Notes: generated by a model from the sequence alone, not told the origin. Shown: positions 47,303-55,317, counted from the stretch's first letter. The stretch: DNA of 64,000 nucleotides from an uncultured Pelagibacteraceae bacterium (GCA_902517615.1 CABYCY010000001.1:108361-172360); one strand, 5' to 3'. Made by a program: numbers and translations.

Positions 47303-48313
47303 ATGTCTGAACTTAATAAAATAGCTATCCAAATATTATCAAGTGGTAAAGGAATACTTGCTGCAGATGAAAGTAACGGGACTATGACCAAGAGACTTGA
47401 GGCAGTTAGTGTTAAGTCATCACCAGAAAACAGACTTGCTTTTAGAGAAACTCTTTTTAGTTCAGAGAGCATGAAGGATTGTATTGGTGGCGTAATTTTA
47501 TACGATGAAACCATAAATCAGATAACGAGCTCAGGTAAATCAATCCCTGAGGTAATTGCAAAAACTGGTGCAATTCCAGGTATCAAAGTAGATACAGGCG
47601 CAAAAGAATTAGCTAACTCAACAGAGGAAAAAATTACCGAAGGTTTAGACGGCCTAAGAGAAAGATTAAAAAAATACTATGCACTTGGTGCAAGATTTAC
47701 AAAATGGAGAGGTGTTTATTCAATTAGTGATAAATTTCCAAGCAAACTTGCAATTCATAGTAATGCTCATGCACTTGCAAGATATTCTACATTGGTACAA
47801 GAGTGCAATATGGTTCCAATTGTTGAGCCTGAAGTTTTAATGGATGGGAGCCATACGGCTGATATTTGTTTTAGCAAAACATCAGATGTAATTAAAAAGT
47901 GCTTTGAAGAATTAATCTTACATAAAGTTGATCTTTCTGGAATAATTTTAAAACCAAATATGATCTTATCTGGCAGCCAATCAAAAGAAAAGATCTCATC
48001 TGAAGAGATTTCACTAAAAACTCTTAAATGTTTAAAAAATTCAGTACCAAGTGAAGTGCCAGGAATTGCCTTTTTATCTGGAGGACAATCTGAAATAGAA
48101 GCTACAGAAAATTTAAACTCCATAAATAAAAATAATAATACTAATTTTATAATGACTTATTCATACGGAAGAGCACTTCAACAAAGTGCCTTAAAAATTT
48201 GGTCAAATAATATTAAAGATATAGACGCGACTCAAAATACTTTTAATCATAGAGCTAAAATGTGCACATTGGCTGCTCAAGGAAAATGGTCGAGCGAACT
48301 TGAAAATAAATAA
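47303..48313 (+). CDS. fba: Class I fructose-bisphosphate aldolase
   Basis: Schiff-base aldolase joining dihydroxyacetone phosphate and glyceraldehyde 3-phosphate. The 336-aa product opens like animal/plant class I enzymes (GKGILAADESNGTMTKRLEAV), with KWRGVYSI, the MVPIVEPEVLMDG block and the Lys region LSGIILKPNMILSG, then AFLSGGQSE. It overlaps the thiE-like gene by 14 nt. Class I rather than class II fits reports for SAR11 genomes. Confidence 0.95.
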   Translation: MSELNKIAIQILSSGKGILAADESNGTMTKRLEAVSVKSSPENRLAFRETLFSSESMKDCIGGVILYDETINQITSSGKSIPEVIAKTGAIPGIKVDTGAKELANSTEEKITEGLDGLRERLKKYYALGARFTKWRGVYSISDKFPSKLAIHSNAHALARYSTLVQECNMVPIVEPEVLMDGSHTADICFSKTSDVIKKCFEELILHKVDLSGIILKPNMILSGSQSKEKISSEEISLKTLKCLKNSVPSEVPGIAFLSGGQSEIEATENLNSINKNNNTNFIMTYSYGRALQQSALKIWSNNIKDIDATQNTFNHRAKMCTLAAQGKWSSELENK

Positions 48314-48914
48314 AAGGAAATTTATTTATCTAATTTCTCCTAACAAAATAACCAAAAATTTTTATAAAAATCTTAAATTAGTATTTAAAACTGGTAAAGT
48401 TAGTTTTTTTCAACTGAGACTCAAAAATTACTCCTTAAAAGAGAAAATTATAATTGGAAGAAAAATCAAAAACATATGCAGGAAAAATAGAGTTAAATTC
48501 TTAATTAATGATGATCCTTTGCTTGCTTTAAAATTAGATGCTGATGGTTGTCATTTAGGTCAAAATGATATGGATATTATTAAAGCTAAAAAAATACTTG
48601 GTAATAAAATTATAGGAATAACTTGTCACAACTCTATAAATTTAGCAAAAAAAGCTATAAAAGCTAATGCAAACTATATTGCCTTTGGAGCTTTTTATTC
48701 AACTAAAACTAAGAAAACTAAATATTTAGCCTCTACAAATATTCTAAATAAAGTAAAAAAATTTACAAAAACTCCAATAGTAGCAATTGGTGGCATAAAT
48801 TATGATAATTATAAAAATCTATTATTGAAGAATGCAAATTTTTTAGCTATCTCAAGCTACATTTGGAAAAATAAAAAATATAAACCATTACAAGCTTTGG
48901 AAAGATTAAAATGA
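48300..48914 (+). CDS. thiE: Thiamine-phosphate synthase-like protein
   Basis: ThiE joins HMP-PP and thiazole phosphate to thiamin phosphate. The 204-aa TIM-barrel product has FFQLRLKNYSLKEK, FLINDDPLLALKLDADGCHLGQNDM and GITCHNS, then YIAFGAFYSTKTK and TPIVAIGGINYDNY, the ThiE series. The third block is normally GPxxxTxTK, so YSTKTKKTK is a looser match; TenI-like function is possible. The frame begins with TTG inside the end of fba. It overlaps efp (ATGA). Confidence 0.82.
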   Translation: MKINKRKFIYLISPNKITKNFYKNLKLVFKTGKVSFFQLRLKNYSLKEKIIIGRKIKNICRKNRVKFLINDDPLLALKLDADGCHLGQNDMDIIKAKKILGNKIIGITCHNSINLAKKAIKANANYIAFGAFYSTKTKKTKYLASTNILNKVKKFTKTPIVAIGGINYDNYKNLLLKNANFLAISSYIWKNKKYKPLQALERLK

Positions 48915-49471
48915 AAATTAATGCTGGAGAAATTAGAGTTGGAATGCTTTTAGAATATAAAAATGATTTATGGCAGGTTTTAAAAACACAACATGTGAAA
49001 CCTGGTAAAGGTGGTGCATTTGCACAAGTAGAAATGAAAAGTGTAAATAAAAATACAAAATTAAATGAAAGATTTAGATCAAGTGAAACTGTGGAAAAAG
49101 CTTCTTTAGAAGAAACTTCTTTCAATTATTTATATAACGATGAAAATAATTATTTTTTTATAGAACCTAAAACGTTTGAGCAAATAGAAATAAAAAAAGA
49201 ACTTATTGGAGATAAAGGAAAATTATTGACTGAAAATTTAAAAGTTTCTGTAAGTTTTTATAATGAGAGTCCAATTTCAGTTGAACTTCCAAATCAAGTG
49301 AAATGCAAAATAGAAACTACAGATGTGGCACTAAAAGGGCAAACTGTGTCATCATCTTATAAACCAGCAACACTTGATAATGGTTTAAATATTCAAGTAC
49401 CACCTTTTATTGAAGCAGGTGATGAAGTAATAGTGGATACTAGAAATTTAGAATATGTTAAAAAAATATAA
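48911..49471 (+). CDS. efp: Elongation factor P
   Basis: Relieves ribosome stalling at polyproline. The 186-aa product has INAGEIRVGMLLEYKNDLWQVLKTQHVKPGKGGAFAQVEMK; the modifiable Lys lies in KPGKGGAF. Domains II and III follow (VELPNQVKCKIETTDVALKGQTVSSSYKPATLDNGLNIQVP). It overlaps thiE by 4 nt and abuts suhB. The EF-P modification enzymes are not in this window. Confidence 0.95.
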   Translation: MKINAGEIRVGMLLEYKNDLWQVLKTQHVKPGKGGAFAQVEMKSVNKNTKLNERFRSSETVEKASLEETSFNYLYNDENNYFFIEPKTFEQIEIKKELIGDKGKLLTENLKVSVSFYNESPISVELPNQVKCKIETTDVALKGQTVSSSYKPATLDNGLNIQVPPFIEAGDEVIVDTRNLEYVKKI

Positions 49472-50212
49472 ATGATATCTATATCTTCAAATTTAAATTT
49501 AATGATTAAAGCAGCTGAAAAAGCTTCAAAATCGGCAATAAGAGATTTTGGTGAAGTTGAAAAATTGCAAGTATCGAAAAAAGGTCCTTATGATTTTGTA
49601 ACCAAAACTGATAAACATGTTGAAAAAATATTAATCGAGGAATTATCTAAATCAAAAAAAAATTATTCATTTATCACCGAAGAAACTGGAATAATAAATA
49701 ATAAAGATAAAGAAAATTTTTGGATTATTGATCCTATAGATGGAACAACAAACTTTCTTCATGGAATTCCTCATTTTGCAATATGCATAGCTTTTAAATC
49801 TGAAGAAGAGATAATAAGTGGTCTTATTTTTGATCCTATAAAGGATGAGATGTTCTATGCTGAAAAAAATAAGGGAGCTTTTTTAAACAATCAAAGATTA
49901 AGAGTATCGAATAAGGGTTCTATAGAAGATTGCTTATTTTCTAGTAATCATGAAGGGGTAAAATTCAGTGATTTAAATATGAGATATAGTGGATGCGCTG
50001 CATTGGATTTAGCTTATGTAGCTTCAGGTAGATTAGATGGTTTTTTTCACAACAAAATAAACCTCTGGGATGTTGCTGCTGGAACTCTAATGGTTCAAGA
50101 AGCAGGAGGTATAGTTAATGATATAAGTCAATATAATATAAATAATATTGATATTAGAGCTTCAAGTAGCTCAATTAATAATAAAATGCTTGAAAATTTA
50201 AAGAACTTTTAA
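49472..50212 (+). CDS. suhB: Inositol-1-monophosphatase family protein (SuhB)
   Basis: Mg-dependent phosphatase; SuhB also assists rRNA transcription antitermination in E. coli. The 246-aa product has FITEETG, WIIDPIDGTTNFLHGIPHFAICIA and the C-terminal LWDVAAGTLMVQEAGGIVND, the full metal-binding set. It directly follows the efp stop without a gap. Substrate specificity within the family is not determined. Confidence 0.92.
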   Translation: MISISSNLNLMIKAAEKASKSAIRDFGEVEKLQVSKKGPYDFVTKTDKHVEKILIEELSKSKKNYSFITEETGIINNKDKENFWIIDPIDGTTNFLHGIPHFAICIAFKSEEEIISGLIFDPIKDEMFYAEKNKGAFLNNQRLRVSNKGSIEDCLFSSNHEGVKFSDLNMRYSGCAALDLAYVASGRLDGFFHNKINLWDVAAGTLMVQEAGGIVNDISQYNINNIDIRASSSSINNKMLENLKNF

Positions 50213-50240
50213 TTGTGTTATAAAATTCTTTTGCTATAAG
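50213..50240 (+). promoter_or_regulatory. Candidate promoter of rpmE with near-zero leader
   Basis: TTGTGT (50213-50218), 16-nt spacer and TATAAG (50235-50240, preceded by TTGC) predict a start near 50247, while the rpmE ATG is at 50248. No ribosome-binding site is visible, so a leaderless mRNA is possible. Confidence 0.35.
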
Positions 50241-50247
50241 TCTCGTT

Positions 50248-50475
50248 ATGAAAAAAAGCATCCACCCAAACTACCATGCTATAAAAGTAGAAATGACTGA
50301 TGGAACCCAATTTGAAACAAAGTCAACATGGGGTACTGAAGGTGATATACTTAAACTTGAAATTGATCCAAAATCACATTCTGCCTGGACTGGTGGTAAA
50401 CAAAAATTAATGGATAAAGGTAGAATAAGTAAATTTAATAAAAAATTTCAAAATTTTAAATCTGAGAAAAACTAA
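50248..50475 (+). CDS. rpmE: 50S ribosomal protein L31
   Basis: The 75-aa product starts [29 protein letters not shown] and contains [24 protein letters not shown], the L31 pattern of alphaproteobacteria. The zinc-binding cysteines of the C+ form are absent. It is separated from suhB by a 35-nt gap holding a promoter candidate and overlaps trcR by one base. Confidence 0.94.
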   Translation: MKKSIHPNYHAIKVEMTDGTQFETKSTWGTEGDILKLEIDPKSHSAWTGGKQKLMDKGRISKFNKKFQNFKSEKN

Positions 50476-51056
50476 TGTCAAATGCACCATTAATGCCAAT
50501 GGCCACAGCTGTTTGGTTGGTTGAAAATACAACTTTAACATTTAAACAAATAGCAAATTTCTGTAAATTACATGAAGTCGAAATTCAAGGAATTGCTGAT
50601 GGAGAAGTTGCTAAAGGAATTAAAGCATATAATCCAATTATATCAGGACAACTTTCTAGAGAAGAAATTGAGCTCTCATCTAAAGATGAAAACAGAGCCT
50701 TACAAATCAAAAGTAGTGATATCGAAATTTCAAATGACGAAAAAAAAATTAAAAAATATATCCCACTTTCAAAAAGACAAGATAAGCCAGACTCTGCTTT
50801 ATGGCTAATACGACAGCACAATATTCTTAAAGATTCTCAAATAGCAAAATTGGTTGGAGTTACAAAAAATTCTGTAACTTCTATAAGAAATAAAAGTTAT
50901 TGGAATTATAATAACTTAAATCCAAAAGATCCAGTTGCATTAAATTTATTTACTCAAAAAGATTTAGTTGAAGCTATTGAAAAAGCTGAAAGAAGAATAA
51001 AAAGAGAAAAAAAAGAAAAAGAAAAACAAAATAAACTTAACCAAGCGTCTGCGTAG
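50475..51056 (+). CDS. TrcR-type cell-cycle transcriptional regulator (DUF1013)
   Basis: The 193-aa product begins [19 protein letters not shown] and has TFKQIANFCKLHEVEIQGIADGEVAKGIKAYNPI. A second helix-turn-helix-like block follows (RQDKPDSALWLIRQHNILKDSQIAKLVGVTKNSV). This two-part pattern is the DUF1013 family, found in alphaproteobacteria and linked to cell-cycle transcription in Caulobacter. The C-terminus is a Lys/Glu helix. It is a good marker of the alphaproteobacterial origin of this window. Confidence 0.88.
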   Translation: MSNAPLMPMATAVWLVENTTLTFKQIANFCKLHEVEIQGIADGEVAKGIKAYNPIISGQLSREEIELSSKDENRALQIKSSDIEISNDEKKIKKYIPLSKRQDKPDSALWLIRQHNILKDSQIAKLVGVTKNSVTSIRNKSYWNYNNLNPKDPVALNLFTQKDLVEAIEKAERRIKREKKEKEKQNKLNQASA

Positions 51057-51107
51057 TGAATAAAATTGATAGACATAAATTTATAAAAGTGATATCAAAC
51101 CACTTTT

Positions 51108-51314
51108 TTGGAGGTAGTTATTAAAATAGAAGTTAAAGATAATAATATAGAACAAGCTTTGAGAGTTTTAAAAAGAAAACTACAGAGAGATGGTTTTTTT
51201 AAAGTTATAAAATTAAAAAATACATATGAGAAACCGTCTGAAAAGAAAAAAAGAATTCTCCAAGAAAATATTAAAAGAGTAAAAAAATTAAATAAACTAA
51301 AAAACAGAATTTAA
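51108..51314 (+). CDS. rpsU: 30S ribosomal protein S21
   Basis: Small basic ribosomal protein implicated in early initiation. The core IEVKDNNIEQALRVLKRKLQRDGFFKVIKLKNTYEKPSEKKKR is clearly S21. The track start is TTG at 51108, without an upstream ribosome-binding site. A perfect GGAGG at 51110-51114 is followed 5 nt later by in-frame ATT (51120), giving (M)KIEVKDNN, the normal S21 N-terminus. I think ATT is the real start. It follows trcR and precedes initiator tRNA. Confidence 0.88.
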   Translation: MEVVIKIEVKDNNIEQALRVLKRKLQRDGFFKVIKLKNTYEKPSEKKKRILQENIKRVKKLNKLKNRI

Positions 51315-51320
51315 AAATAC

Positions 51321-51397
<77 letters not shown>

Positions 51398-51403
51398 ATT
51401 GAA

Positions 51404-52102
51404 CTAAATTCTAAATTTCGATTTTCTACTATCTATCAAAAAAGCTTTTACAGTTTCTACAGTTAACTGATCAAATGACTTTCCAAAGTTTTGAATTTTA
51501 TCAATAATAGAAGGTGGAATAGTTATAATATGACATCCTAGTTGTTTTGCCTGAATGTAATTATAGGGCTCCCTGACACTCGCCCATAAAATTTCCACAT
51601 TTTTATATTTTTTTGCCATTTTAATACTTTTAATCAGTTCTGGTATCGGATCCTTGCCAGTGTCTCCGGCCCTTCCAGCAAAAATAGAAATTATCACTTT
51701 TGTAGTTTTGTTTATTTTACTTAAAATTTTTTTTGTTTGTTTAGCAGTATAAACTGCTGTTACGTTGAGTTTAATATTTTTTCTATTTAATTCATTTATT
51801 ACTTTACCAGTGAATTGATTTTTTGAGTTTACTATAGGAACTTTTACGTAAACGTTTTTGCCCCAGCTATTTATTTCAATTCCTTGATCAATCATAGTCC
51901 TTTCTTTATCTGCAAATACTTCAAATGAAATTGGCTTATTAGGACACACTTTAAGTATTTGTTTTGAGTATGACTTGTAATCTTTTGCTCCTGCTTTTCT
52001 CATCAAGCTAGGATTTGTCGTAAAACCTTTAACTATTTTTTTTTTTTTGAAATTTTTAATAAGACTTAAATCAGCAATATCACAGAAAATTTTTATACTC
52101 AT
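51404..52102 (-). CDS. tal: Transaldolase (TalC/FSA-like short form)
   Basis: Schiff-base enzyme of the non-oxidative pentose phosphate pathway. The 232-aa product has IFCDIADLSLI, KGFTTNPSLMRKAG, the active-site Lys in VYVKVPI, LNVTAVYTAKQ and FAGRAGDTGKDP. Length is the short TalC/FSA type rather than the 315-aa TalB type, so fructose-6-phosphate aldolase activity cannot be excluded. It complements tkt in the window. It lies 6 nt after pntB. Confidence 0.88.
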   Translation of the reverse strand: MSIKIFCDIADLSLIKNFKKKKIVKGFTTNPSLMRKAGAKDYKSYSKQILKVCPNKPISFEVFADKERTMIDQGIEINSWGKNVYVKVPIVNSKNQFTGKVINELNRKNIKLNVTAVYTAKQTKKILSKINKTTKVIISIFAGRAGDTGKDPIPELIKSIKMAKKYKNVEILWASVREPYNYIQAKQLGCHIITIPPSIIDKIQNFGKSFDQLTVETVKAFLIDSRKSKFRI

Positions 52103-52108
52103 TATTCT

Positions 52109-53509
52109 TTATAAATTCTTAGTAATTTCCTCAGTCATTTTTTTTGCATCAGCAAATAACATTAGTGTATTTTCTTTATAAAAAAGATCATTATCAATCC
52201 CAGCATAACCGGGAGACAAACTTCTCTTAACAAATAAAACAGATTTACATTTTTCTACATCTAAAACAGGCATTCCATAAATAGGACTCTGTGGATCAGT
52301 TTTTGCTATTGGATTTGTTACATCATTGGCACCAATTACAAAAGCTACATCAGCATTAACAAAGTCGTTGTTAATTTCTTCTAGTTCAAATACTTCATCG
52401 TAGGGAACGTTTGCTTCTGCCAACAAAACATTCATATGTCCAGGCATTCTTCCAGCCACAGGATGAATAGCATAAGAAACTTTTATATCATTTTTTTTAA
52501 GTGTATCTACCATTTCTCTTAGGGCGTGTTGAGCTTGAGCAACAGCCATTCCATAACCAGGAACTATTATAACTGATGAAGCATTTTTCATTAAAAAGGC
52601 TGCATCTTCTGCATTGCCACTTTTAACTGGTCTTTGTTCTTTAGTTGAGTTACTCCCGTTGTCTTCTGTTGCTCCAAATCCACCTAAAATAACATTAAAG
52701 AATGATCGATTCATTCCTTTACACATTATATATGACAAGATTGCCCCCGATGATCCAACAAGAGCTCCTGTAATTATCAAAGCTGTATTTTCTAAAGTAA
52801 ATCCAATTCCTGCTGCAGCCCAACCCGAGTATGAATTAAGCATAGAAATTACTACCGGCATATCTGCACCACCGATTGGAATAATTAAAAGAAAACCTAT
52901 TAAGAAAGATGCTGCCAACAATATCCAAAATAAATTAGATGATTGAGATGAACACAATAAATAAATTAAAACAATTATTGAAATTAAAATTATTGCATTT
53001 AGAGGATGTTGACCTTTAAATGTAATTGGTGAACCAGACATTATTCCTTGTAATTTTAAGAAAGCAATTACTGAGCCTGAAAATGTTATAGCTCCTACCG
53101 CAGCCCCTATAGACATTTCAATCAAGCTAACAAGTTTTATATTACCTGGTGACCCAAGATTAAATGCTTCAGGATTTGAGAATGCAGAAATTGCAACAAA
53201 GACTGCAGCTAGTCCAACTAGACTATGAAATCCAGCAACTAATTCTGGCATAGCTGTCATTGGAATTCTATAGGCTATCAAGGCACCAATCGAACCGCCT
53301 ACTAAAATAAAAATTATTACAAATATAAATCCATTAGAAAAATTACCTGTAGAAAGAAATGTTACTGTTATAGCTATTATCATTCCTAAAATTCCAAACA
53401 AATTACCTTGTCTCGATGTTTCTGGTGATGACAATCCTCTTAAAGCAAGAATAAACAAAACTCCTGAAACTAAATAAAATATTGCAGATAAATTTGCTGA
53501 AATCATCAT
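52109..53509 (-). CDS. pntB: NAD(P) transhydrogenase beta subunit
   Basis: Membrane and NADP-binding part of the proton-driven transhydrogenase, which makes NADPH. The 466-aa product has about nine membrane segments (1-260), then the NADP domain with VIIVPGYGMAVAQAQHALREM, YAIHPVAGRMPGHMNVLLAEA and VIGANDVTNPIAKTDPQSPIYGMPVLDV. It overlaps pntA2 by 4 nt. SAR11 cells have few other NADPH sources, so the trio is probably important. Confidence 0.95.
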   Translation of the reverse strand: MMISANLSAIFYLVSGVLFILALRGLSSPETSRQGNLFGILGMIIAITVTFLSTGNFSNGFIFVIIFILVGGSIGALIAYRIPMTAMPELVAGFHSLVGLAAVFVAISAFSNPEAFNLGSPGNIKLVSLIEMSIGAAVGAITFSGSVIAFLKLQGIMSGSPITFKGQHPLNAIILISIIVLIYLLCSSQSSNLFWILLAASFLIGFLLIIPIGGADMPVVISMLNSYSGWAAAGIGFTLENTALIITGALVGSSGAILSYIMCKGMNRSFFNVILGGFGATEDNGSNSTKEQRPVKSGNAEDAAFLMKNASSVIIVPGYGMAVAQAQHALREMVDTLKKNDIKVSYAIHPVAGRMPGHMNVLLAEANVPYDEVFELEEINNDFVNADVAFVIGANDVTNPIAKTDPQSPIYGMPVLDVEKCKSVLFVKRSLSPGYAGIDNDLFYKENTLMLFADAKKMTEEITKNL

Positions 53510-53814
53510 TTATCCTTTTTCTTTTTTTTATACATTGCTAACATTCTTTGAGTTACGAGAAATCCCCCAAAAATATTAATCGCTGCTAACGCTATAGCTA
53601 AAAAACCAAAAATTGTTGAAGTATTAAATACGCTTTCAGAATTTCCTGATAAACCTGCAATTATAGCCCCAACAATTATTACTGAGGAAATTGCGTTAGT
53701 AACAGACATTAAAGGTGTATGTAGAGATGGAGTAACACTCCAAACTACATAATATCCAACAAATATTGATAGGATAAATATACTTAATCTAAATATTATA
53801 GGATCTATTTCCAT
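53506..53814 (-). CDS. pntAB: NAD(P) transhydrogenase alpha-2 (membrane) subunit
   Basis: A 102-aa protein with three to four membrane segments, including FVGYYVVWSVTPSLHTPLMSVTNAISSVIIVGA, the C-terminal membrane part of PntA encoded separately as in other alphaproteobacteria. It is 3 nt after pntAA and overlaps pntB by 4. Confidence 0.94.
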   Translation of the reverse strand: MEIDPIIFRLSIFILSIFVGYYVVWSVTPSLHTPLMSVTNAISSVIIVGAIIAGLSGNSESVFNTSTIFGFLAIALAAINIFGGFLVTQRMLAMYKKKKKDK

Positions 53815-53817
53815 AAC

Positions 53818-54906
53818 TTATTTTATTAGCGTCTTTTCAATAATTTCATCTTCTAAATTAATATTTATTTTTTTATTTTCTTTATCTAATAAATTATCAA
53901 CAAAGTTAAAAACATTTTTTGCATATAAATTTGAAGCTGAAACAGGTAGTTTATTTAGAATATTACTTTCACCCATTATCCTTACTCCATTTTTTTCAAC
54001 AATTGTATCTACTTCTGTAAATGCAGTATTTCCTCCCTGAATTGCTGCAAGATCATATATAATAGATCCTGCTTGCATGTTATTAACCATATTGTCTTTT
54101 ATAATTAATGGTGCTTTTTTACCTGGAATTAAAGCTGTACAAATCACAATATCAATTTTTTTTAAAGTTTCAGATAATAGCTCTTCCTGTTTTTTTTTAA
54201 AATCATCTGAGGCTTCTTTTGCATAACCACCCTCAGTTTCTAAATTTTCTGAACCCTCTACGGTTAGAAATTTACCACCTAAACTTTCAACTTGTTCTTT
54301 GGATGCCATTCTAACATCGGTAGCAAAAACTATTGCCCCCATACGCTTTGCCGTTGCAATTGCTTGAAGTCCTGCAACACCTGCGCCTACAACCAAAACT
54401 TTTGCTGCTGGAATTGTTCCTGCTGCTGTCATCATCATGGGTATCGCTTTTTTAAAATTTGAAAATGACTCAACAACAGCTTTATATCCAGCAAGGTTTG
54501 CTTGGGAAGATAATATGTCCATAGATTGTGCTCTTGTTATTCTTGGGAGTAATTCTAAAGAAAAAATATTTATTTTTTTTTTAGATAAAGCTTCTAATTT
54601 ATCCTTATTATTATAGGGATCTAAAACTCCTATTAATGTCTGGTTTTCTTTAATCAAATTACATTTGTCATCTGAAAGTATTCCTAGTTGAACAATAACC
54701 TCTGAGGAACTTAATATTTCAGTATCATTATCTGTGATTTTAACGCCTAAGGCTAGAAATTCCTCATCGTTTATCCCAAGATGAGATCCATAATTTTTAC
54801 TCAAAATAACTTCGAACCCAAGTGAAATATATTTTTTTATAATTTCTGGAGTGATAGCAATCCTCTTCTCGATATTCTGATTTTCTAATACAGACCCAAT
54901 TCTCAT
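53818..54906 (-). CDS. pntAA: NAD(P) transhydrogenase alpha-1 (NAD-binding) subunit
   Basis: The 362-aa soluble NAD(H) domain, related to alanine dehydrogenase. It has EKRIAITPEIIKKYISLGFEVILSKNYG, the Rossmann VLVVGAGVAGLQAIATAKRMGA, DIVICTALIPGKKAPLI and MQAGSIIYDLAAIQGGN. It is the first gene of the split transhydrogenase operon, 9 nt after the CoxIV-like ORF stop. No sign of truncation. Confidence 0.95.
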   Translation of the reverse strand: MRIGSVLENQNIEKRIAITPEIIKKYISLGFEVILSKNYGSHLGINDEEFLALGVKITDNDTEILSSSEVIVQLGILSDDKCNLIKENQTLIGVLDPYNNKDKLEALSKKKINIFSLELLPRITRAQSMDILSSQANLAGYKAVVESFSNFKKAIPMMMTAAGTIPAAKVLVVGAGVAGLQAIATAKRMGAIVFATDVRMASKEQVESLGGKFLTVEGSENLETEGGYAKEASDDFKKKQEELLSETLKKIDIVICTALIPGKKAPLIIKDNMVNNMQAGSIIYDLAAIQGGNTAFTEVDTIVEKNGVRIMGESNILNKLPVSASNLYAKNVFNFVDNLLDKENKKININLEDEIIEKTLIK

Positions 54907-54915
54907 TTTGTAACT

Positions 54916-55026
54916 TTACAATAAGAAGAGTGCCATTAAAACTAAAACAAAGATAACAGCGACAGTTCCCCACAGAACAAATTTAGTAAAATTATTCCAA
55001 GTATTTTTATGGTTTTCGTTATCCAT
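54916..55026 (-). CDS. Tiny aa3-type cytochrome c oxidase subunit IV-like membrane protein
   Basis: Not in the ORF track because it is short. The minus strand reads MDNENHKNTWNNFTKFVLWG and then TVAVIFVLVLMALFLL, 36 aa, stop TAA at 54916. A polar N-terminus with H-x-x-T-W-x-x-F, then one hydrophobic helix, is the layout of bacterial aa3-type oxidase subunit IV (PF07835-like), usually 40-70 aa. The gene fills the gap between rpmJ and pntAA on the same strand. The family call rests on pattern and size alone. Confidence 0.6.
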   Translation of the reverse strand: MDNENHKNTWNNFTKFVLWGTVAVIFVLVLMALFLL

Positions 55027-55031
55027 AAAAA

Positions 55032-55157
55032 TTATTTTTGTCTTGCTTTAAATTTTGGGTTAGTTTTGTTAATTATATAAACCCGACCTCTTCTTCTAAC
55101 TAACTTAGAATTAAGATCTCTTTTTTTAATTGATTTTAAAGAACTTTTAATTTTCAT
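55032..55157 (-). CDS. rpmJ: 50S ribosomal protein L36
   Basis: Real product [20 protein letters not shown]... of 41 aa; its sequence [21 protein letters not shown] is the L36 C-terminus (zinc-free form, no CxxC). I cut the ORF-track entry (55032-55271) at the ATG at 55157, because its first 38 codons are the 5S rRNA gene read in frame. Only 10 nt separate the 5S 3' end from the start codon, with no ribosome-binding site. It is followed by the CoxIV-like ORF after 5 nt. Confidence 0.93.
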   Translation of the reverse strand: MKIKSSLKSIKKRDLNSKLVRRRGRVYIINKTNPKFKARQK

Positions 55158-55167
55158 ATTTTTATTA

Positions 55168-55284
55168 GCCTGGCAATGTCCTACTCTTCCATGTCTTAAG
55201 ACAAAGTACCATTGGCGCTGAAAGGCTTGACTTCCGAGTTCGGAATGGGATCGGGTATTACACTTTCGCAATAATCACCAGGCA
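55168..55284 (-). rRNA. rrf: 5S ribosomal RNA (orphan, not next to 23S)
   Basis: On the minus strand the gene runs TGCCTGGTGATTATTGCG...CCATTCCGAACTCGGAAGT...GAAGAGTAGGACATTGCCAGGC. Terminal helix I (GCCTGG.../...CCAGGC) pairs, and the loop B/C sequence CCGATCCCATTCCGAACTCGGAAG is diagnostic. No 23S or 16S gene lies upstream on this strand; a polysaccharide gene cluster does. A promoter candidate ends about 6 nt before the mature 5' end, so it is probably transcribed alone or with rpmJ. Confidence 0.96.
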
Positions 55285-55289
55285 CGGCA

Positions 55290-55317
55290 CTTATATTGAA
55301 ATATATATTTTTGTAAA
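55290..55317 (-). promoter_or_regulatory. Candidate promoter of the orphan 5S rRNA
   Basis: On the minus strand TTTACA (55317-55312), a 16-nt spacer and TATAAG (55295-55290) predict a start at about 55283-55284, which is the first base of the mature 5S. The match of predicted start and RNA end makes this one of the better promoter calls here. Confidence 0.5.

Noticed and set aside
55158-55271. N-terminal 38 codons of ORF 55032-55271
   Set aside because: This is the 5S rRNA gene read in frame; L36 starts at 55157.
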